From NCBI RefSeq assembly GCF_023053635.1, contig NC_086192.1:12935501-12999500 (forward strand): a DNA stretch of 64,000 bases, read 5' to 3'. The notes under the pieces are model-generated. The model saw only the letters and a list, made by a program, of their open reading frames with translations. It did not search any database and had not been told where the DNA came from. Below are positions 1 to 13,400 of the stretch, piece after piece. Made by a program: the position numbers and the translations under genes. The stretch is from Elgaria multicarinata webbii (Eukaryota > Chordata > Lepidosauria > Squamata > Anguidae). The number at the start of each line of letters is the position of its first letter. Positions within the stretch are counted from its first letter, which is position 1.

Positions 1-640
1 TATGAGCCTACAGTGCGATATGGCTGCAAGAAAGGCCAATGCTATTTGGGGCTGCATTCATAGAAGTATAGCTTCCAAATCGCGTGAGGTCCTGGTTCCT
101 CTCTATTCGGCCCTGGTTAGGCCTCAGTTTGAGTATTGAGTCCAGTTCTGGGCTCCACAATTCAAGAAGGACGCAGACAAGCTGGAGCGTGTTCAGAGGA
201 GGGCAATCAGGATGATCAGGGGTCTGGAAACAAAGCCCTATGAAGAGAGACTGAAAGAACTGGGCATGTTGAGCCTGGAGAAGAGAAGATTGAGGGGAGA
301 CATGATAGTACTCTTCAAATACTTAAAAGGTTGTCACACAAAGGAGGGCCAGGATCTTTTCTTGATCCTCCCATAGTGCAGGACATGGAATAACGGTCTC
401 AAGTTAAAGGAAGACAGATTCTAGCTGGACATCAGGAAAAACTTCCTGACTGTTAGAGCAGTACGACAATGGAACCAGTGACCTAGGGAGGTTGTGGGCT
501 CTCCCACACTAGAGGCCTTCAAGAGGCAGCTGGACAGCCATCTGTCAGGGATGCTTTAGGGTGGATTCCTGCATTGAGCAGGGGGTTGGACTCGATGGCT
601 TTATAGGTCCCTTCCAACTCTGCTATTCTATGATTCTATG
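1..640 (+). mobile_element. CR1 LINE, 3' end
   Basis: Translation in pieces gives the CR1 reverse-transcriptase C-terminus (GCIHRSIASKSREVLVPLYS, then [20 protein letters not shown]). It ends in the CR1 hallmark ATTCTATGATTCTATG. An in-frame TGA at about 138-140 marks decay. It begins left of the window. Confidence 0.92.
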
Positions 641-695
641 AAACCCGGAGCAGATTTGCCACCCCACTGACATCGGAGGCACCAGACTCCGCTGG
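641..695. repeat. Fragment of palindromic MITE family A
   Basis: The arm 'cccggagcagatt...ccactgacatcggag' matches the right arm of the complete copy at 35455-35622. Confidence 0.55.
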
Positions 696-772
696 GAGAT
701 GCTGTAGCTCAATGGCATTGCAGCTGTTTTCCATGCAGAAGATCCCCGATTCAATCCCTGGCATCTCCAGGA
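691..772 (+). mobile_element. tRNA-derived SINE head fragment
   Basis: Contains an A-box-like 'gctgtagctcaatggc' and a B-box-like 'gattcaatccc', and ends ggcatctccagg. Related copies are at 50838-50955 and, reversed, at 55350-55545. Confidence 0.6.
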
Positions 773-775
773 ACT

Positions 776-938
776 ATTATTTACTTACTTAATGTATTTA
801 TTTTATCCCCCTCCTGAGCCCGGAGCAGCGTACAATCAGTCAGTAAACAAGACAACCCCCCCCCCACCCGCAGGCTTATAATCTAATGAAGGCGTGGCAC
901 ACAAGGAAATAGCAAAAGGGAGGGAAGAGGAAAGCAGC
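776..938 (-). mobile_element. LINE/SINE 3' tail, reverse
   Basis: Reverse reading gives the 'attataagcctg...' then '...ataaatacattaagt' type tail common to several copies here (for example 9249-9440 and 58690-58855). Confidence 0.55.
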
Positions 939-1058
939 GTTTCAGCAGGGCCGATGGAATGGCCCTGCATACCGTCTCATCTCCTGGGGGGCCAACTGGA
1001 TCAGGCCCTGATGTTCCCTTATGTTCATTCAGTAGCTTGCATTTTGGGGGAATCTGTA

Positions 1059-1627
1059 TGTCGTGTTTCTCAGAAAGCTCCTGCTTTCAATGGGAGACAA
1101 ATGATGAGACCTGCTAAGTAAGCCACAAAGCTTTTATTAAGCAGCAAACATCTCTTCTACCTGAAGGGAGTCTAACCTCTTGGAAACGTCCCCCTAGGCA
1201 AAACTATGCAAACTAAGTGAGACAATTGTCTGACCAAGGCGAACAAGAAGCCCCTTCCCAAACGCCTGTAATTTCAGAGAGCCTGGTGCGGAGGCAGGTT
1301 CTGGTACAATCTTTGTCGGATGAACTTTCTCACTCCTTCCTTCCGCTCTCAGTGTTTGAGCTTCCGACGGACCCTAGCATCAGCTAGCTTGTCGGGATGC
1401 TCACCTCTGGAAGAAAGCTCACTTCCCACCGAGTGTGTAGGATTTGGCCTTGAGGAGATAAGCTCTGGAGAGGGCTGACTCCCAGCTGGGGAATCACCCG
1501 TGAGAGCTTCCTCCCCCACTGGTACAGGCTGGCTGGTGTCTGGTGCTCCTCCTCTAGGTCCGAATCTGGTTCTGATTGATTACCTGAAACACCTCCCAAA
1601 ACAGGAGCAGTCGGGTTAGACATGACA
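1059..1627 (-). mobile_element. Solo LTR of an LTR retroelement (fossil)
   Basis: A 569-bp unit beginning TGTCGTG and ending CATGACA, flanked by the 5-bp direct repeat CTGTA (1054-1058 and 1628-1632). A poly(A)-signal-like AATAAA reads on the minus strand near 1133. No internal coding region accompanies it, so it is a solo LTR left by recombination. A 5-bp duplication suits Gypsy or some ERV classes. Exact family unknown. Confidence 0.7.
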
Positions 1628-1687
1628 CTGTAATTCTCTACTGACACAAATACCCTAATGTGTACTTTTCTCTCTCTCTCTTTCCAG

Positions 1688-1744
1688 TACAGGCAGCAGT
1701 GACCCTTACTGTATTGTGAAAATTGACAATGAAGCCATCATCAG
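1688..1744 (+). CDS. RASA4: RASA4 exon, C2A calcium-binding loop 1
   Basis: Encodes [18 protein letters not shown], the first C2 calcium loop with its conserved SDPY aspartate. It is flanked by a pyrimidine-rich acceptor ending at 1687 and the donor gtaagt. The first base completes a codon from the preceding exon outside the window. Confidence 0.95.
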
Positions 1745-4700
1745 GTAAGTGATGCAGACTTGAGCACGCAATTGTGAACCCGAGGTTGGACCCTGAGAAT
1801 TCCCCCCTGTGTTTCGGATTGCGTGCAATAACTGCTCAGGAGCACTGATACCTCTTGCCAACTGCCTGGTTCAGAACTACATACAATTTCTTATAAACAG
1901 TTAATTAGGCCTGGGAGCCGGAGGCCTAATTGGTGGGCTATTCCAAAATTTAGGTGCTAACACAGAAAAGGCCCTCTCTCTTCTCCCTATGAGCAGGCCC
2001 AGTTGAAGTCATTTTGCTGCCTGAGGTGTAGTAGCAAATTACGCACGCACACCACCGCTCAAAAATCAAGGTGCTTAGTACCCAAAGCCAAGCAAGTTAT
2101 TTTACCACAAGGGAGGAAAATCCCACACGGACCCGTTCTGTCAAATTGGCCATGAAAACATAGCCAAATTCTGCCCTCGAACTATTAGAATAAGGTCCAG
2201 ATATTAAGTGAGGCTGGGTCATTTTGAATTTTATTCTATTCCTTTTTTCCACGTTACCGCCTTTGTTAAATTTAATGATGTTGATGTGTTGACAGCATGT
2301 ATACGTTTTCATTTTCGCTCAGGTTGGTGTTTTTTGTGTGTGTGTGCTTAAATAGTTTGTTTTTATTGTCTGCAGACTGGAAATAAACTGCTATTCGATG
2401 AATGTAAGGCACAATAAAGTGAATAACGGTTTGTCACCCTTTCGTGACACTCAAAATCTGCTGCTTGAGGCAGTTGCCTCACTTTACCTCATGGTAGGGC
2501 CGGGCCGGCCCACCAGTCCCATTTGTGTTGACGAAGGGACAACGTGGAACTTCTCAAACGGGCCTCAAATTCTGAGCAAGTCCATATGGGAGGAAGCAAT
2601 TCTTGGCCATTGAGTTGCGCCCCCAGATATGAGAAACGAATGAACTTGAAACAAAATTAGTCTAATTTGGGCCATTGATGCGCTGCCGTGAACTTTCTGC
2701 CTGGTCCCGTCTTTGCCCACTTTTAAAATAGTTTCTAAACTTTAGAGGCTAAAGATTTTTCTATCCCTCAAGGCATTTTAAAGGTCAGAGCGTACTACTG
2801 CCAATAACGAAGTTTTCGAAAAGGGATGCTGTTTGTTTTATTTTGTTTCCAGGCTTGACGTGATTTATATTTTCAGTTGTAAGCAGATTTGAGTTTGGTT
2901 TTAAAATCACAGAAAGCTGGGATCTAAACGCTGGAATAAATACATATGTGTTAAATTAGGGACGTCATTGGGACATGCTGAGATGGTGGTGACTCACTTA
3001 GTTTTGGGGTGGGTGGGAAATAGAAATATTTCTCCATGCTTCCAGGTACCGCTGAGGCCTTGTAGTTCAACGTCAGGCTTCATGGATCAGGTTCCAAATA
3101 TGTGTGTACAAGTGGGACCTGTCAACTGCAACAAAATGTTGCAGCGTGGAGTGTTTTTCTGTTGAGGATTCCAGCTGTCTCCTGTTCCCAAATATTCCAT
3201 TCCATTGCCCATTTTCAGGACGTATATGCTGCCTTTTAAGGTAAACCCTCCCAAAATAAAACGTAAACAGCAATACTACACGATTCATCCTTTAGTAATA
3301 AAATCCTAAATCAAAACCGGGGTGGGGTGGGAGTTTGAAACGGCAGCAGTTAAAATAACACGGAGCACTGTTCATATGAATTAAAAGAGACTCGCCTGGC
3401 GTCAACATTGTTATCTTTTCGGCGCCAGGTCAAGACTTTTCTCTTCTCCCAGGCAGTTAACAACATATGCTGAGTTTTTAACTGACCCCGGAATAGTTAT
3501 TTTAAAACGGATATTGTTTTGATGGTTTTATATTTTTTGTTTTTAATGTTCACTTTTGTAAACCGCCCAGAGAGCTTCGGCTATGGGGCGGTATATAAAT
3601 GTAATAAATAAATAAAAGTAGCTTGAAATAAAAAGGTCTTCAAGCTTTGTTTACAACCAGCGAACACGAGGGAATTCACAGATACAGGGAGCCACCACCG
3701 AAAAAGGACCTGTTTCTAGTGCCCACCAGCGTGATGGAACTTGACAGTCCTCTGCCTCTTTTCTTGGAGAGCAGCTGTCAGTCTGCTCTGACAGTTTGCA
3801 AGATTCGGATTTGGATTCGGAATTCCGAAGCATGGCCGTTTTGTGGGCAATTCACCATTTTCTGCACAGCCCTAGTGTGAAGAGAGAAAATGTATGAATT
3901 CCTGGTGAAAAGGAGCAAGAGAGAAGGAAGGTGTAGTTTACGTGAAGCGTGTTGTGTTTAAGTGCAGCCCAATCTAAAGAGGAATGTATAGCTTAGTTAA
4001 CTTTGCCTTTCTATTCTCTAAATGCCACTCAGTCGAAAGCAAAGGGTTGGTCCATCACTCGCCCAAATGACACAGCGTCACTTGCAGGCGTAGCCCATTA
4101 TTGCCATGGAGATGACCACGCTGACCTCTGATTGGCTGCAATGCATGCTGGGAGCAGTAGGGACTTTTTTCTCTCTTCACACGAGGGCTGTGCAGAAAAT
4201 GGCGGATTGCATGCAAAATAGCCGCCATGCTTCAGGATTCCGAATCTTGCACAGCCCCTAAATAGGTCAGAACCTGAGTCCCTCATGATGTTTTTGACTA
4301 GAATACCCATCATCCCTGACATTGGCCATGCAGTCTAGGGCTGATAGGCCTCCAAAACATCTGGTCCAGGTGGACGAAGGCTGGTATAGACAGTAACAGA
4401 TTAGGCGGACTGATGTTCTGACTTTGGTATAAGGAACTTTTGGATGTTCAAACATTGGAGGCACTGGAGGAAGATTGTATGTATTTACTTGAAAGATTTA
4501 TACCCTACTTTCCAACTGCTGTCCGTAAAGCGGTTCACGATATTATAAAATGGCTTCATTAAATGGATGCAGGGGTGCCACCACTGAGAGAGCCCTGTTA
4601 AGTTCTGATCAAGCTGTCACCAAAGAGTGACCCTTCCTTTCCATGGCTGTTCCCTAAAAAGGTACGATCTTTGTGATGTGGGCATAGTGTTTGTTTTTAA

Positions 4701-7347
4701 CATGGTCTTTTTTGTCAACCCCTCCTTCCTACAGAACTGCCACAGTGTGGAAAACCCTGTTTCCTTTCTGGGGCGAAGAGTATGAAGTCCACCTGCCCCC
4801 CAACTTCCACTGTGTGTCCTTCTATGTGATGGACGAAGATGCGCTAAGGTACAAGTTCATTTCCTGTGAACCTTCCTCCTTTGGATGCTCATCTCCTTCT
4901 GTTTTTCCCCCACCCACATATATGCCTAGCAGCACTCAGTTTCTCAAGATGTAGCCACAACCTATCTAGCTGCACAAAACAGGAATATTAACACTTCCTT
5001 TTGTGGAAGGTCCTTGTGTGTACCGTGAAAGACAGAGAGCTTCTTCCGACAGGGGGAAAACACGTTCCCTTTATTTATTTATTTATTTATTTATTTATTG
5101 CATTTCTATACCGCCCAATAGCAGAAGCTCTCTGGGCAGTTTACAAAATTAAGACAATTCAAAACAAAATAGTATAAAATACAATGTAAAAGCACAACCA
5201 AAGTAAGCACAACCCTTACCTTGGCTCTGCTTCCTGCTTCTCTTTCGCATTTGCCACGCGCTGTAATTACATGAGGAAGAGGACAGCGCCCACGTGGCTT
5301 GTACAGCTCAATGCAGTTGAATGGGACAGTGCCCTCTAGTGGGCATATTATAGGGCAACTTTGCCTGCGCACGGCAGGAAAACCTGACAAATATCGATAC
5401 ATCCCGGAAGAGTCGGGTTTTCCGAGGTTTATTTTTTAGCGTTAAAACCGGGAAATGGAACGGGAGACGCGCAGGAGGCCGATGGTGGCATCAGAATGTC
5501 CCGCAAATATCCGTGAGTGGCCAGCAACAAGCGTGCTATAAAATACTTGTTTAAAGAAGCTCAGAGAGCAAAGCCAGTCTTGCGTTATGGGCTGTTTCGG
5601 ATGTCGGTATTTTACTACACCCGTAACGCCTCCCCCCCCCAAAAAAAATCAATATTGCACACTTCCACCACATGTGAAAATAAGTCCCTATCTCATTGCA
5701 AGCCCTCTGGCAAGTTGGTTTTCCTTTGCTGTATACATATGACTTAACGTCAAAAGTGCCTTGCACTGTCGAAGACGTGTTTTTATCTAGCTTTGTGTTT
5801 TTGCTTTTCTTCTTCAGCCGAGATGACGTAATTGGGAAAGTCTGCATCACCCAAAGCCTGTTAGCTGAGTATCCCAAAGGTGAGATTAGCCCCTCACTCG
5901 GGAGAGATTTTAAGTGAGTAAATGGATCAGATGTGAAAATGGGGAGATTTCCCTCTTTTAAACCAGCATCTGTGAGCTGCTGTTATTTCCAGGAACCTAA
6001 AATCATTGAAAGTGGAATTCTAATAGCTGGATTGAGTCTTCTTCCTTACTAGACCCAGATCCGTACAAGTTAGGAGTCAATTACTTATGTATATTTCTTC
6101 ACGTGCATCGTTGTTAAGACTTAAAAGAGAAATCTGAACCACAGGTGGAAAGAAGCAAACAGAACCAGTAAGGGCTCCCAGTCTTTTTACTGTGTGATCC
6201 GCTCTGTGTGTGTGGCTTTTTTTTTTTAATTGTTGCTGATTTTGTTTGCTTTTCTCTTCAGGTCGTATTTCTATCTTACGTTGGACTGTGATCTTGTGTA
6301 AGCTGCCTTGTGTACTTTTGTGAAGAAAGGCAGGCTGTAAAAAGTGAATAAAATAAATAAATCATTGTCTAATACTTAATTCTTGCCAGGGAAGGCTAGT
6401 GGCTCCTATGCAGGGCTGGTGCTGCCATAGAGGCAGCTCAGGCGGCAGCCTAGAGCGTCAAGGTAAGGGGGGCACCGAATGGCGCGCCCGGAAGCCGCTC
6501 TCCCACAGCGGCTCTGAGAGGGTGGCTTCCGAGCGCACCGTTCCAAAGCCGCTCACCTGCCCCCCACCTCAGTGTCCTGGCTTCAAAGCCAGGAGTGGCT
6601 TCTGGCCAGGTGCTGGCTTTGAAGCCAGGATGCTGGGGTGGGGGAGTGGGGGGGCGGCTTTGGAACGGCGCACCTGGCTGGAAGCTGCTCTGGGAGAGTG
6701 GCTTCCGGGCGCGCCTTTCTGAAGCCAGCCATCCCCCCACCCCAGCGTCCTGGCTTTGCTTCGGCTGGGCAGGCGAGATGGTGCCCCACTCCCAGGTACG
6801 CTGGGGGTGGGTGGGTGAAAGCAGCTCACCTGCCTAGGGCGCAAAATAGTCTGGCACCAGCTTCTATGTCAGTGATGATGTGAATCCACTCTGGATTTAA
6901 GTCAGAACTCTAAAGGAGATGCCCACGGTGCTGAACCAAGTGTGGGCGTGGGGTTCAGCACCTTGGAGAGCTATAAAATTATATGGCTATATGGCTTGAG
7001 TCCAGGTTATCTGAAAGACCGTATCCTCCCTTATGAGCCTGCCCGTGCTTTGAGATCTTCAAGGGAAGGCCTTCTTTCAGTCCCACCATCTTCACAGGCG
7101 CGCTTGGTGGGAACACGGGACAGGGACTTCTCGGTGGCTGCTCCAGTGCTCTGGAACTCTCTTCCCGGGGCTCCCTCCTTGATGGGCTTTCGGAAGCAGG
7201 CGAAAACTTGTTTGTTCTGACAGGCCTTTGGAGAATAATCTGGGCTATTTTTTTTTTGTACGTTTCTTTTCCTAGGTTTAAAATGTATATGTTTTAAATT
7301 TTGTAAGGCCACCTTGAGGCCCAGTATTGGGCAAAAGGCGGGTTACA

Positions 7348-7405
<58 letters not shown>

Positions 7406-10400
7406 GAATTCTGACTGAAACCCAGAGCGGGTTCACAGCCACACCGACATCAGAGCCACCAGCCTCCACTGAGTCTTGCCTGAGAACCAATTCCCCACCA
7501 CTTCCCACTTTGGAGGGAATCTCCCCCCAACATCAACCCACTCCCGGCCCACTAGCCAAGGCCGTGCCACTTCTCCTTTTCATTCTTGCCGCATTCATCA
7601 CTATGACTTCAATGTCATCCATCGTTTCCAAAGACTACTTTTAGCCATATGAAGAGTGCCTCTAGCACAGCCTTCCTCAACCTGGGGCACTCCAGATGTG
7701 TTGGACTGCATCTCCCAGAATGCCCCAGCCAGCTGGCTGGGGCATTCTGGGATTTGTAGTCTAACTCATCTGGAGCGCCCCACGTTGAAGAAGGCTGCGT
7801 CTAGCACATAATACAGTAGCCTGAGCCATGCAATGGGTCCTCTGCTGTCGATCGCCTTCATTGCTCAAAAACCCAAATCAAAACGAAGTGTGCCGGCGAT
7901 CTGCAGAGATGCAAATATTCCTGATTTGCGTAATTTATTCCAGGCACAGACTATAGGAGCTGAGATGGGGTGGGGACGTGAAAGAGATTCCCAACGGAAT
8001 CCCCAGTTCACTTTTTTTATGCAGAATTCCAGATCCAACTGTCGTCCCTCCCATCAATTCTTATAGGTCCAGCATTCTCTGTATTTCAGCATGGATTTGG
8101 GTCAGACCATATCACTGGTTTGGGAGGCAGGGGCAGCAAAGAAGCTTCTCCCCTGCGACGTGTTCCTTTGTCCTTCTCTGGCTGCCAGGAGCAAAGAGAG
8201 GACGTGCGTTGCTTACTCAAGGACCAGGGGGCTGTGTTTGAGGCACAGTGACTCATCCTTGAGGTGTGTGAGTGTGTGTTGGGTGAGTGAGTGGGATTGT
8301 TTCTGAGTAATCTCTCCCCTTCTCTGCTAGAATCATAGAATAGTAGAGTCGGAAGGGGCCTATAAGGCCATCGAGTCCAACGCCCTGCTCAATGTAGGAA
8401 TCCACCTTAAAGCATCCCTGACAGATGGCTGCCCAGCTGCCTCTTGAATGCCTCTAGGGTGGGAGAGCCCACAACCTGCCTAGGTCACTGGTTCCATTGT
8501 TGTACTGCTCTAACAGTCAGGAAGTTTTTCCTGATGTTCAGCCGGAATCTGGCTTCCTGGAACTTGAGCCCCTTATTCCGTGTCCTGCACTCTGGGAGGA
8601 TCGAGAAGAGATCCCGGCCCTCCTCTGTGTGACAACGTTTTCAGTATTTGAAGAGTGCTATCATGTCTCCCCTCAATCTTCTCTTCTCCAGGCTCAACAT
8701 GCCCAGTTCTTTCAGTCTCTCTTCATAGGGCTTTGTTTCCAGACCCCTGATCATTCTGGCTGCCCTCCTCTGAACACGCTCCAGAGGATGACGGGTTGTC
8801 TTTATGCGTTGCTTGTGCCCCTCCCAGAGTTGTGTAGCTGCTCGCAGTTGGAAACAGGATGCCAGCCTGGGTGGAACTTAGTGCTGGTCCACCTGCAGGG
8901 CTCTTTTTCTGGGTGCTGCAGCCGCTGCCTCCTCCGACGCATGTAAGAAGAACCAGGCCGCACACAATTTTAAGATATCGTGGGGGCTCTGAGTGATTAG
9001 TACCTAATCACTCAGAGCCCCAGCAATATCTTAAAACCATCCGCAGCCTGGTTCTTCTTACATGTGGCAGCGATGGCAGCAGGTAAGGCCCAGGGCTACG
9101 CAGCTCCAAGGCGCCCTGAAGCTTCGGAGGCAATCAGCTTTGGCTGAGCCAGAACCGCCTCGGAACCGAAGCGAGGCAGGCCGAATCAGCCCGCGCTTCG
9201 GCTCAGATTCGGGGCCTCGACCCGAGGCGGTGCACAGCCCCAGTTTCAATAAATATTTATTTACTTATTTATTTGCAGTATTATTTTTTACCCTGTTCTT
9301 CAGACAAAAAAGGGCTCCCAGAGCTGCTTACAAAAACCACTAAGACAATCCAGCCCCTCAGGCTTACAATCTAAAAGACGTGACACAAAAGGAAAAGCGA
9401 TTGGGAAGGAGAAGGAAAAAAAAAAAACCCCAGACACTGGAATGTCTAGAGACAGCGGGGCCCATTTGCTGCTGATAGAGCTTAGGGCTCTGTTTCATAA
9501 TGAGTCGGAATAAAATGTCAGGAAATTGTTTGAACGTCTTCTTCGTGCTTGACCTTTTCGCTGTCCCTGCAGCGTAGGCCAGCCTCGTTCTGGTATTGAA
9601 AATCTCACTCTTTCTCCCTGTTTCTCTTCTCAGGTTACAGCGGCTGGCTGAACCTCACCGAAATTGACCCGGATGAGGAAGTTCAGGGGGAAATCCATCT
9701 CCAGATCGAGATTGTTGGCAGCGGGGCTTCGAGGAAGCTGCGTTGCACCGTGTTTGATGCCAGGTAAGACCTGACTGTGGGAGAGATGGAGGGTGACGCT
9801 GCAACGAGACAACTTTGGAAGGATTTTAGCAGTTCTGGAAGGAAGGGCAGAGAACACCTGGAGAAATGCGATGGGGCCAAAAAGGATGCAGAAAGTGAAG
9901 TGAAACGGGTTCAGCTTCCCCCAATCAGATGTTTTGGACTTCTGTTCCCATCATCCCCAGTGGTCAGGAATGGAGTTGCAGTCCAAAACATCAGGAGGGT
10001 ACCAGGTTCAAGAAAGCTGAGGTTAGTTGATCTTTAAGACTCTGGCCTTTTCTACACGAGGCTGTTAATCCCCTGTATCTACTTCCAGTTACATTGCAGA
10101 ATTCAGATCTGAGCACTACGCGAGGGGTGTGTGTGCCTTTCCTGTTTTTTCACCACATAACCTCTAGGTGGCACTGTGGTGTAACAGAACTGAGCAAACA
10201 TATAAAAGGAAATCGTGCTTTCTTTTGACATCAGAAATAACGCCCCGTTTTCCCTTCTCTAAAAAAACCCCTCTCAGAAAGTGCTGTTTACAAACAAGCA
10301 GAAATTTTTGTTACAATGTCGTCTAAAGAACCTGTAAAACCGTGAGTAGGGAATGACGAGTGCAAAACAAATGTCTCGTCTAGAAAAGCTCGCTGTAGCA

Positions 10401-13400
10401 TTCTTTAAGAAGCACCCTGCTGATCAGGCCAGACATTCATCTAGCCCAGTGTCCTGTCTCCAACAGTGGTCAGACAGATACTTCCGGGAAAGATGCTTTT
10501 GAGACATGAAAGTGACTCAATTTGGCAATTTGGAGGTAGACTTTCACTGAACATGGAGGTTCTCTGCTATTTAAGTCTCTGCTATTTGCTTTTGAAGAAT
10601 TGTCTCCTATATCAGCTCTCCCTGCCTAGAGGCTGTGGGCAGTGGTTTAACATTTAGAGGACTCCAGGATGGGGAAGTCTATTCCGTACCTTTTGTGGGT
10701 GGGTATAAAATTTAATTCAGATTATGTATCTGTCTTCAACATCTTCAGTTATGAATACTGTGCGGCTTAGGGATCTTGAGAGAGAAAACGTGAGCGGGGG
10801 TGTGGTGAATGCGAGAAGTTGAATTCCACAAGTTTAACATTTAACATCGCTGCCTTAAATGTCATCCACAAGAGTTTAGAATTTAAGCTTTTTGTTTAAA
10901 AACAAAATCTCTCCAAGACAACCGATGAAAAAGCTATTTTTAAAAAGGGGGTTGGGGGGAATGCTGGCGTCCTGCCTGTTTCATAATTAGTGTAATATTT
11001 CATCTCAAGCCTGTAGCTCCTTAAAGATCGGGAGCCTGTAGGAGTATTCTGTTTTCTTTTTCATCCATGTTCCTTCCATCCAGGAAGTCAAGGCGGTGTA
11101 CATACAGCGTTCTGTCCAAGCACTGACCAAACCAAACTTCATCAAAGTTTATTTATTTAATTTATTTATATACCGCCGCATAGCCGAAGCTCTCTGGGCG
11201 GTTTACAAAAGTTAAACACAGTGAACGTTAAAAAAATATACGAAATTTAAAACCATCAAAAATATAAGAAGCAACAGTATAAAACAACTGTATCCATTTA
11301 AACAACAATTCTGGGATCCATTAAAACAAAACAACTTGTTAAATGCTGTTAAATGCCTGGGAGAAGAGAAAAGTCTTGACCTGGTGCGGAAAAGATAACA
11401 ATGTTGGTGCCAGGCGAGCCTTGTCGGGAAGATCATTCCAGAATTGGGGGGCCACCACTGAGAAGGCCCTCTCCCTTGTTGCCATCCTCTGAGCTTCCCT
11501 CGGAGTAGGCACTCCAAGGAGGACCTTAGATGTTGAGCGCAGTGTAGGGGTAGGTTTGTGTCGGGAGAGGTGTTCCATCAGGTATTGTGGTTCCGAGCCG
11601 TGTAAGGCTTTATAGGTTAAAACCATCACCTTGAATTGGGCTCGGAAACATATAGGCAGCCAATGCAAGCGGGCCAGAGCCGGTCTTATATGCTCAAACC
11701 TTCTGGTTCCGGTCATCAATCTGGCCGCTACCTTTTGCACAAGCTGCAGCTTCCGAACTGTCTTCAAAGGCTGCCCCACGTAGAGGGCATTGCAGTAATC
11801 TAACTTGGAGGTTACCAGAGCATGGACAACTGAAGCTAGGTTATCCCTGTCCAGATAGGGGTGTAGCTGGGCCACCAAACGGAGTTGGTAGAAGGCCCTC
11901 TGTGCCACCGAGGCCACCTGGGCCTCATGGGACAGAAATGGTTCTAGGAGAACCCCCAAGCTACGAACCTGCTCCTTCAGGGGGAGGGCAACCCCACCCA
12001 GAACCGGTTGGACATCCACCTCTTTTGCCTTCTGGGATCAAACGGTAGTGGTCTGTTTGCCATTTTAATTGATTTTAAAAGAAGCTTGTCAGTTGCTCTT
12101 CACTTAGAACTTGCACAGAGTCACCTGAACCAAGACGCCGGGCGGGTTGAACGGCTGAGGATTGGTGCAAAGTCTTCCTCTCCCAGTTTCCCTTGTTCCG
12201 GGCCTTTCGCTTCTAACCAGCCCTTGAAGATCGAGCAAGCCGTTCGTTCAGGGAACATCCTGACCCTGTCCTGCCTTTCCCTCTCCAATTACATGTGCTC
12301 TTAATCACAGGGGGATTGGTTGACGGCAAGGAAGGAACTGTGCCGTACCTTTAAAAGAAGATGCTAAATGGCTTGAGAACAAAGAAACAGCCGTGCTGGG
12401 TCAGATCGACCACTGGTCGCGCATATCAGTTATGATCGTTTGCCCCGTGCAGCGCTTTTCAGTGTCCGAAGCGCTTTGCGTAAATTATTGTACTGTTGAG
12501 CTGGTAATCACGGAGCGGCGGAGAGTTGAGCCGCAAATTATAGAATCATAGAATAGCAGAGTTGGAAGGGGCCTACAAGGCCATCGAGTCCAACCCCCTG
12601 CTCAATGCAGGAATCCACCCTACAGCATCCCTGACAGATGGTTGTCCAGCTGCCTCTTGAAGGCCTCTAGTGTGGGAGAGCCCACAACCTCCCTAGGTAA
12701 CTGATTCCGTTGTCATACTGCTCTAACAGTCAGGAAGTTTTTCCTGATGTCCAGCCGGAATCTGGCTTCTTTTAACTTCAGCCCGTTATTCCATGTCCTG
12801 CACTCTGGGATGACCGAGAAGAGATCCTGGTCCTCCTCTGTGCGACAACCTTTTAAGTCCTTGAAGAGAGCTATCACGTCTCCCCTCAGCCTTCTCTTCT
12901 CCAGGCTAAACATGCCCAGTTGTTTCAGTCTCTCCTCATAGGGCTTTGTTTCCAGACCCCTGATCATCCCGGTTGCCCTCCTCTGAAATGCTCCAGCTTG
13001 TCTGCGTCCTTCTTGAATTGTGGAGTCCAGAACTGGTCACAATATTCTAGATGAGGCCTAACCAGGGCCGTCCAGACGATCCAGGGTGTAACTTGCATGT
13101 GACCTCGTCCCTTGCAAAGGTTCGGGTGACATGAGTCAGAGACGCGTTACAAGGCAACGCACTTTTTGTAATTTCCTTCCTTTCCTGTCTCTTGGTATCC
13201 ACCAAGTCTCTGCAGGAAATAACCACCCCATATCCTTTCATTACAATAAAACCCCAACCCACAATTGAAGAAAATAACGTTGATGCGAAAAGCAATCGCT
13301 CTGGTTAGCGAGTTTCTGTTTGAATACCGAAGAGGGCACCCCTGTGGGGTTGGGAAACGAGAGAGCAGGGGAGGAAAATATTCGAGGAGGGTTTTTTTTT

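Noticed and set aside
691-772. tRNA gene
   Set aside because: Box A/B similarity is that of a tRNA-derived SINE. No cloverleaf can be drawn, and the same holds for the SINE heads at 24638, 25170 and 34969.
6399-6883. Several overlapping GC-rich open frames on both strands
   Set aside because: They come from the inverted-repeat interior of a hAT-like MITE and have no splice or homology support.
7327-7644. Open frame with poly-Asn and others with poly-Ile, poly-Leu or poly-Thr
   Set aside because: Translation of (AAT)n arrays at LINE ends.
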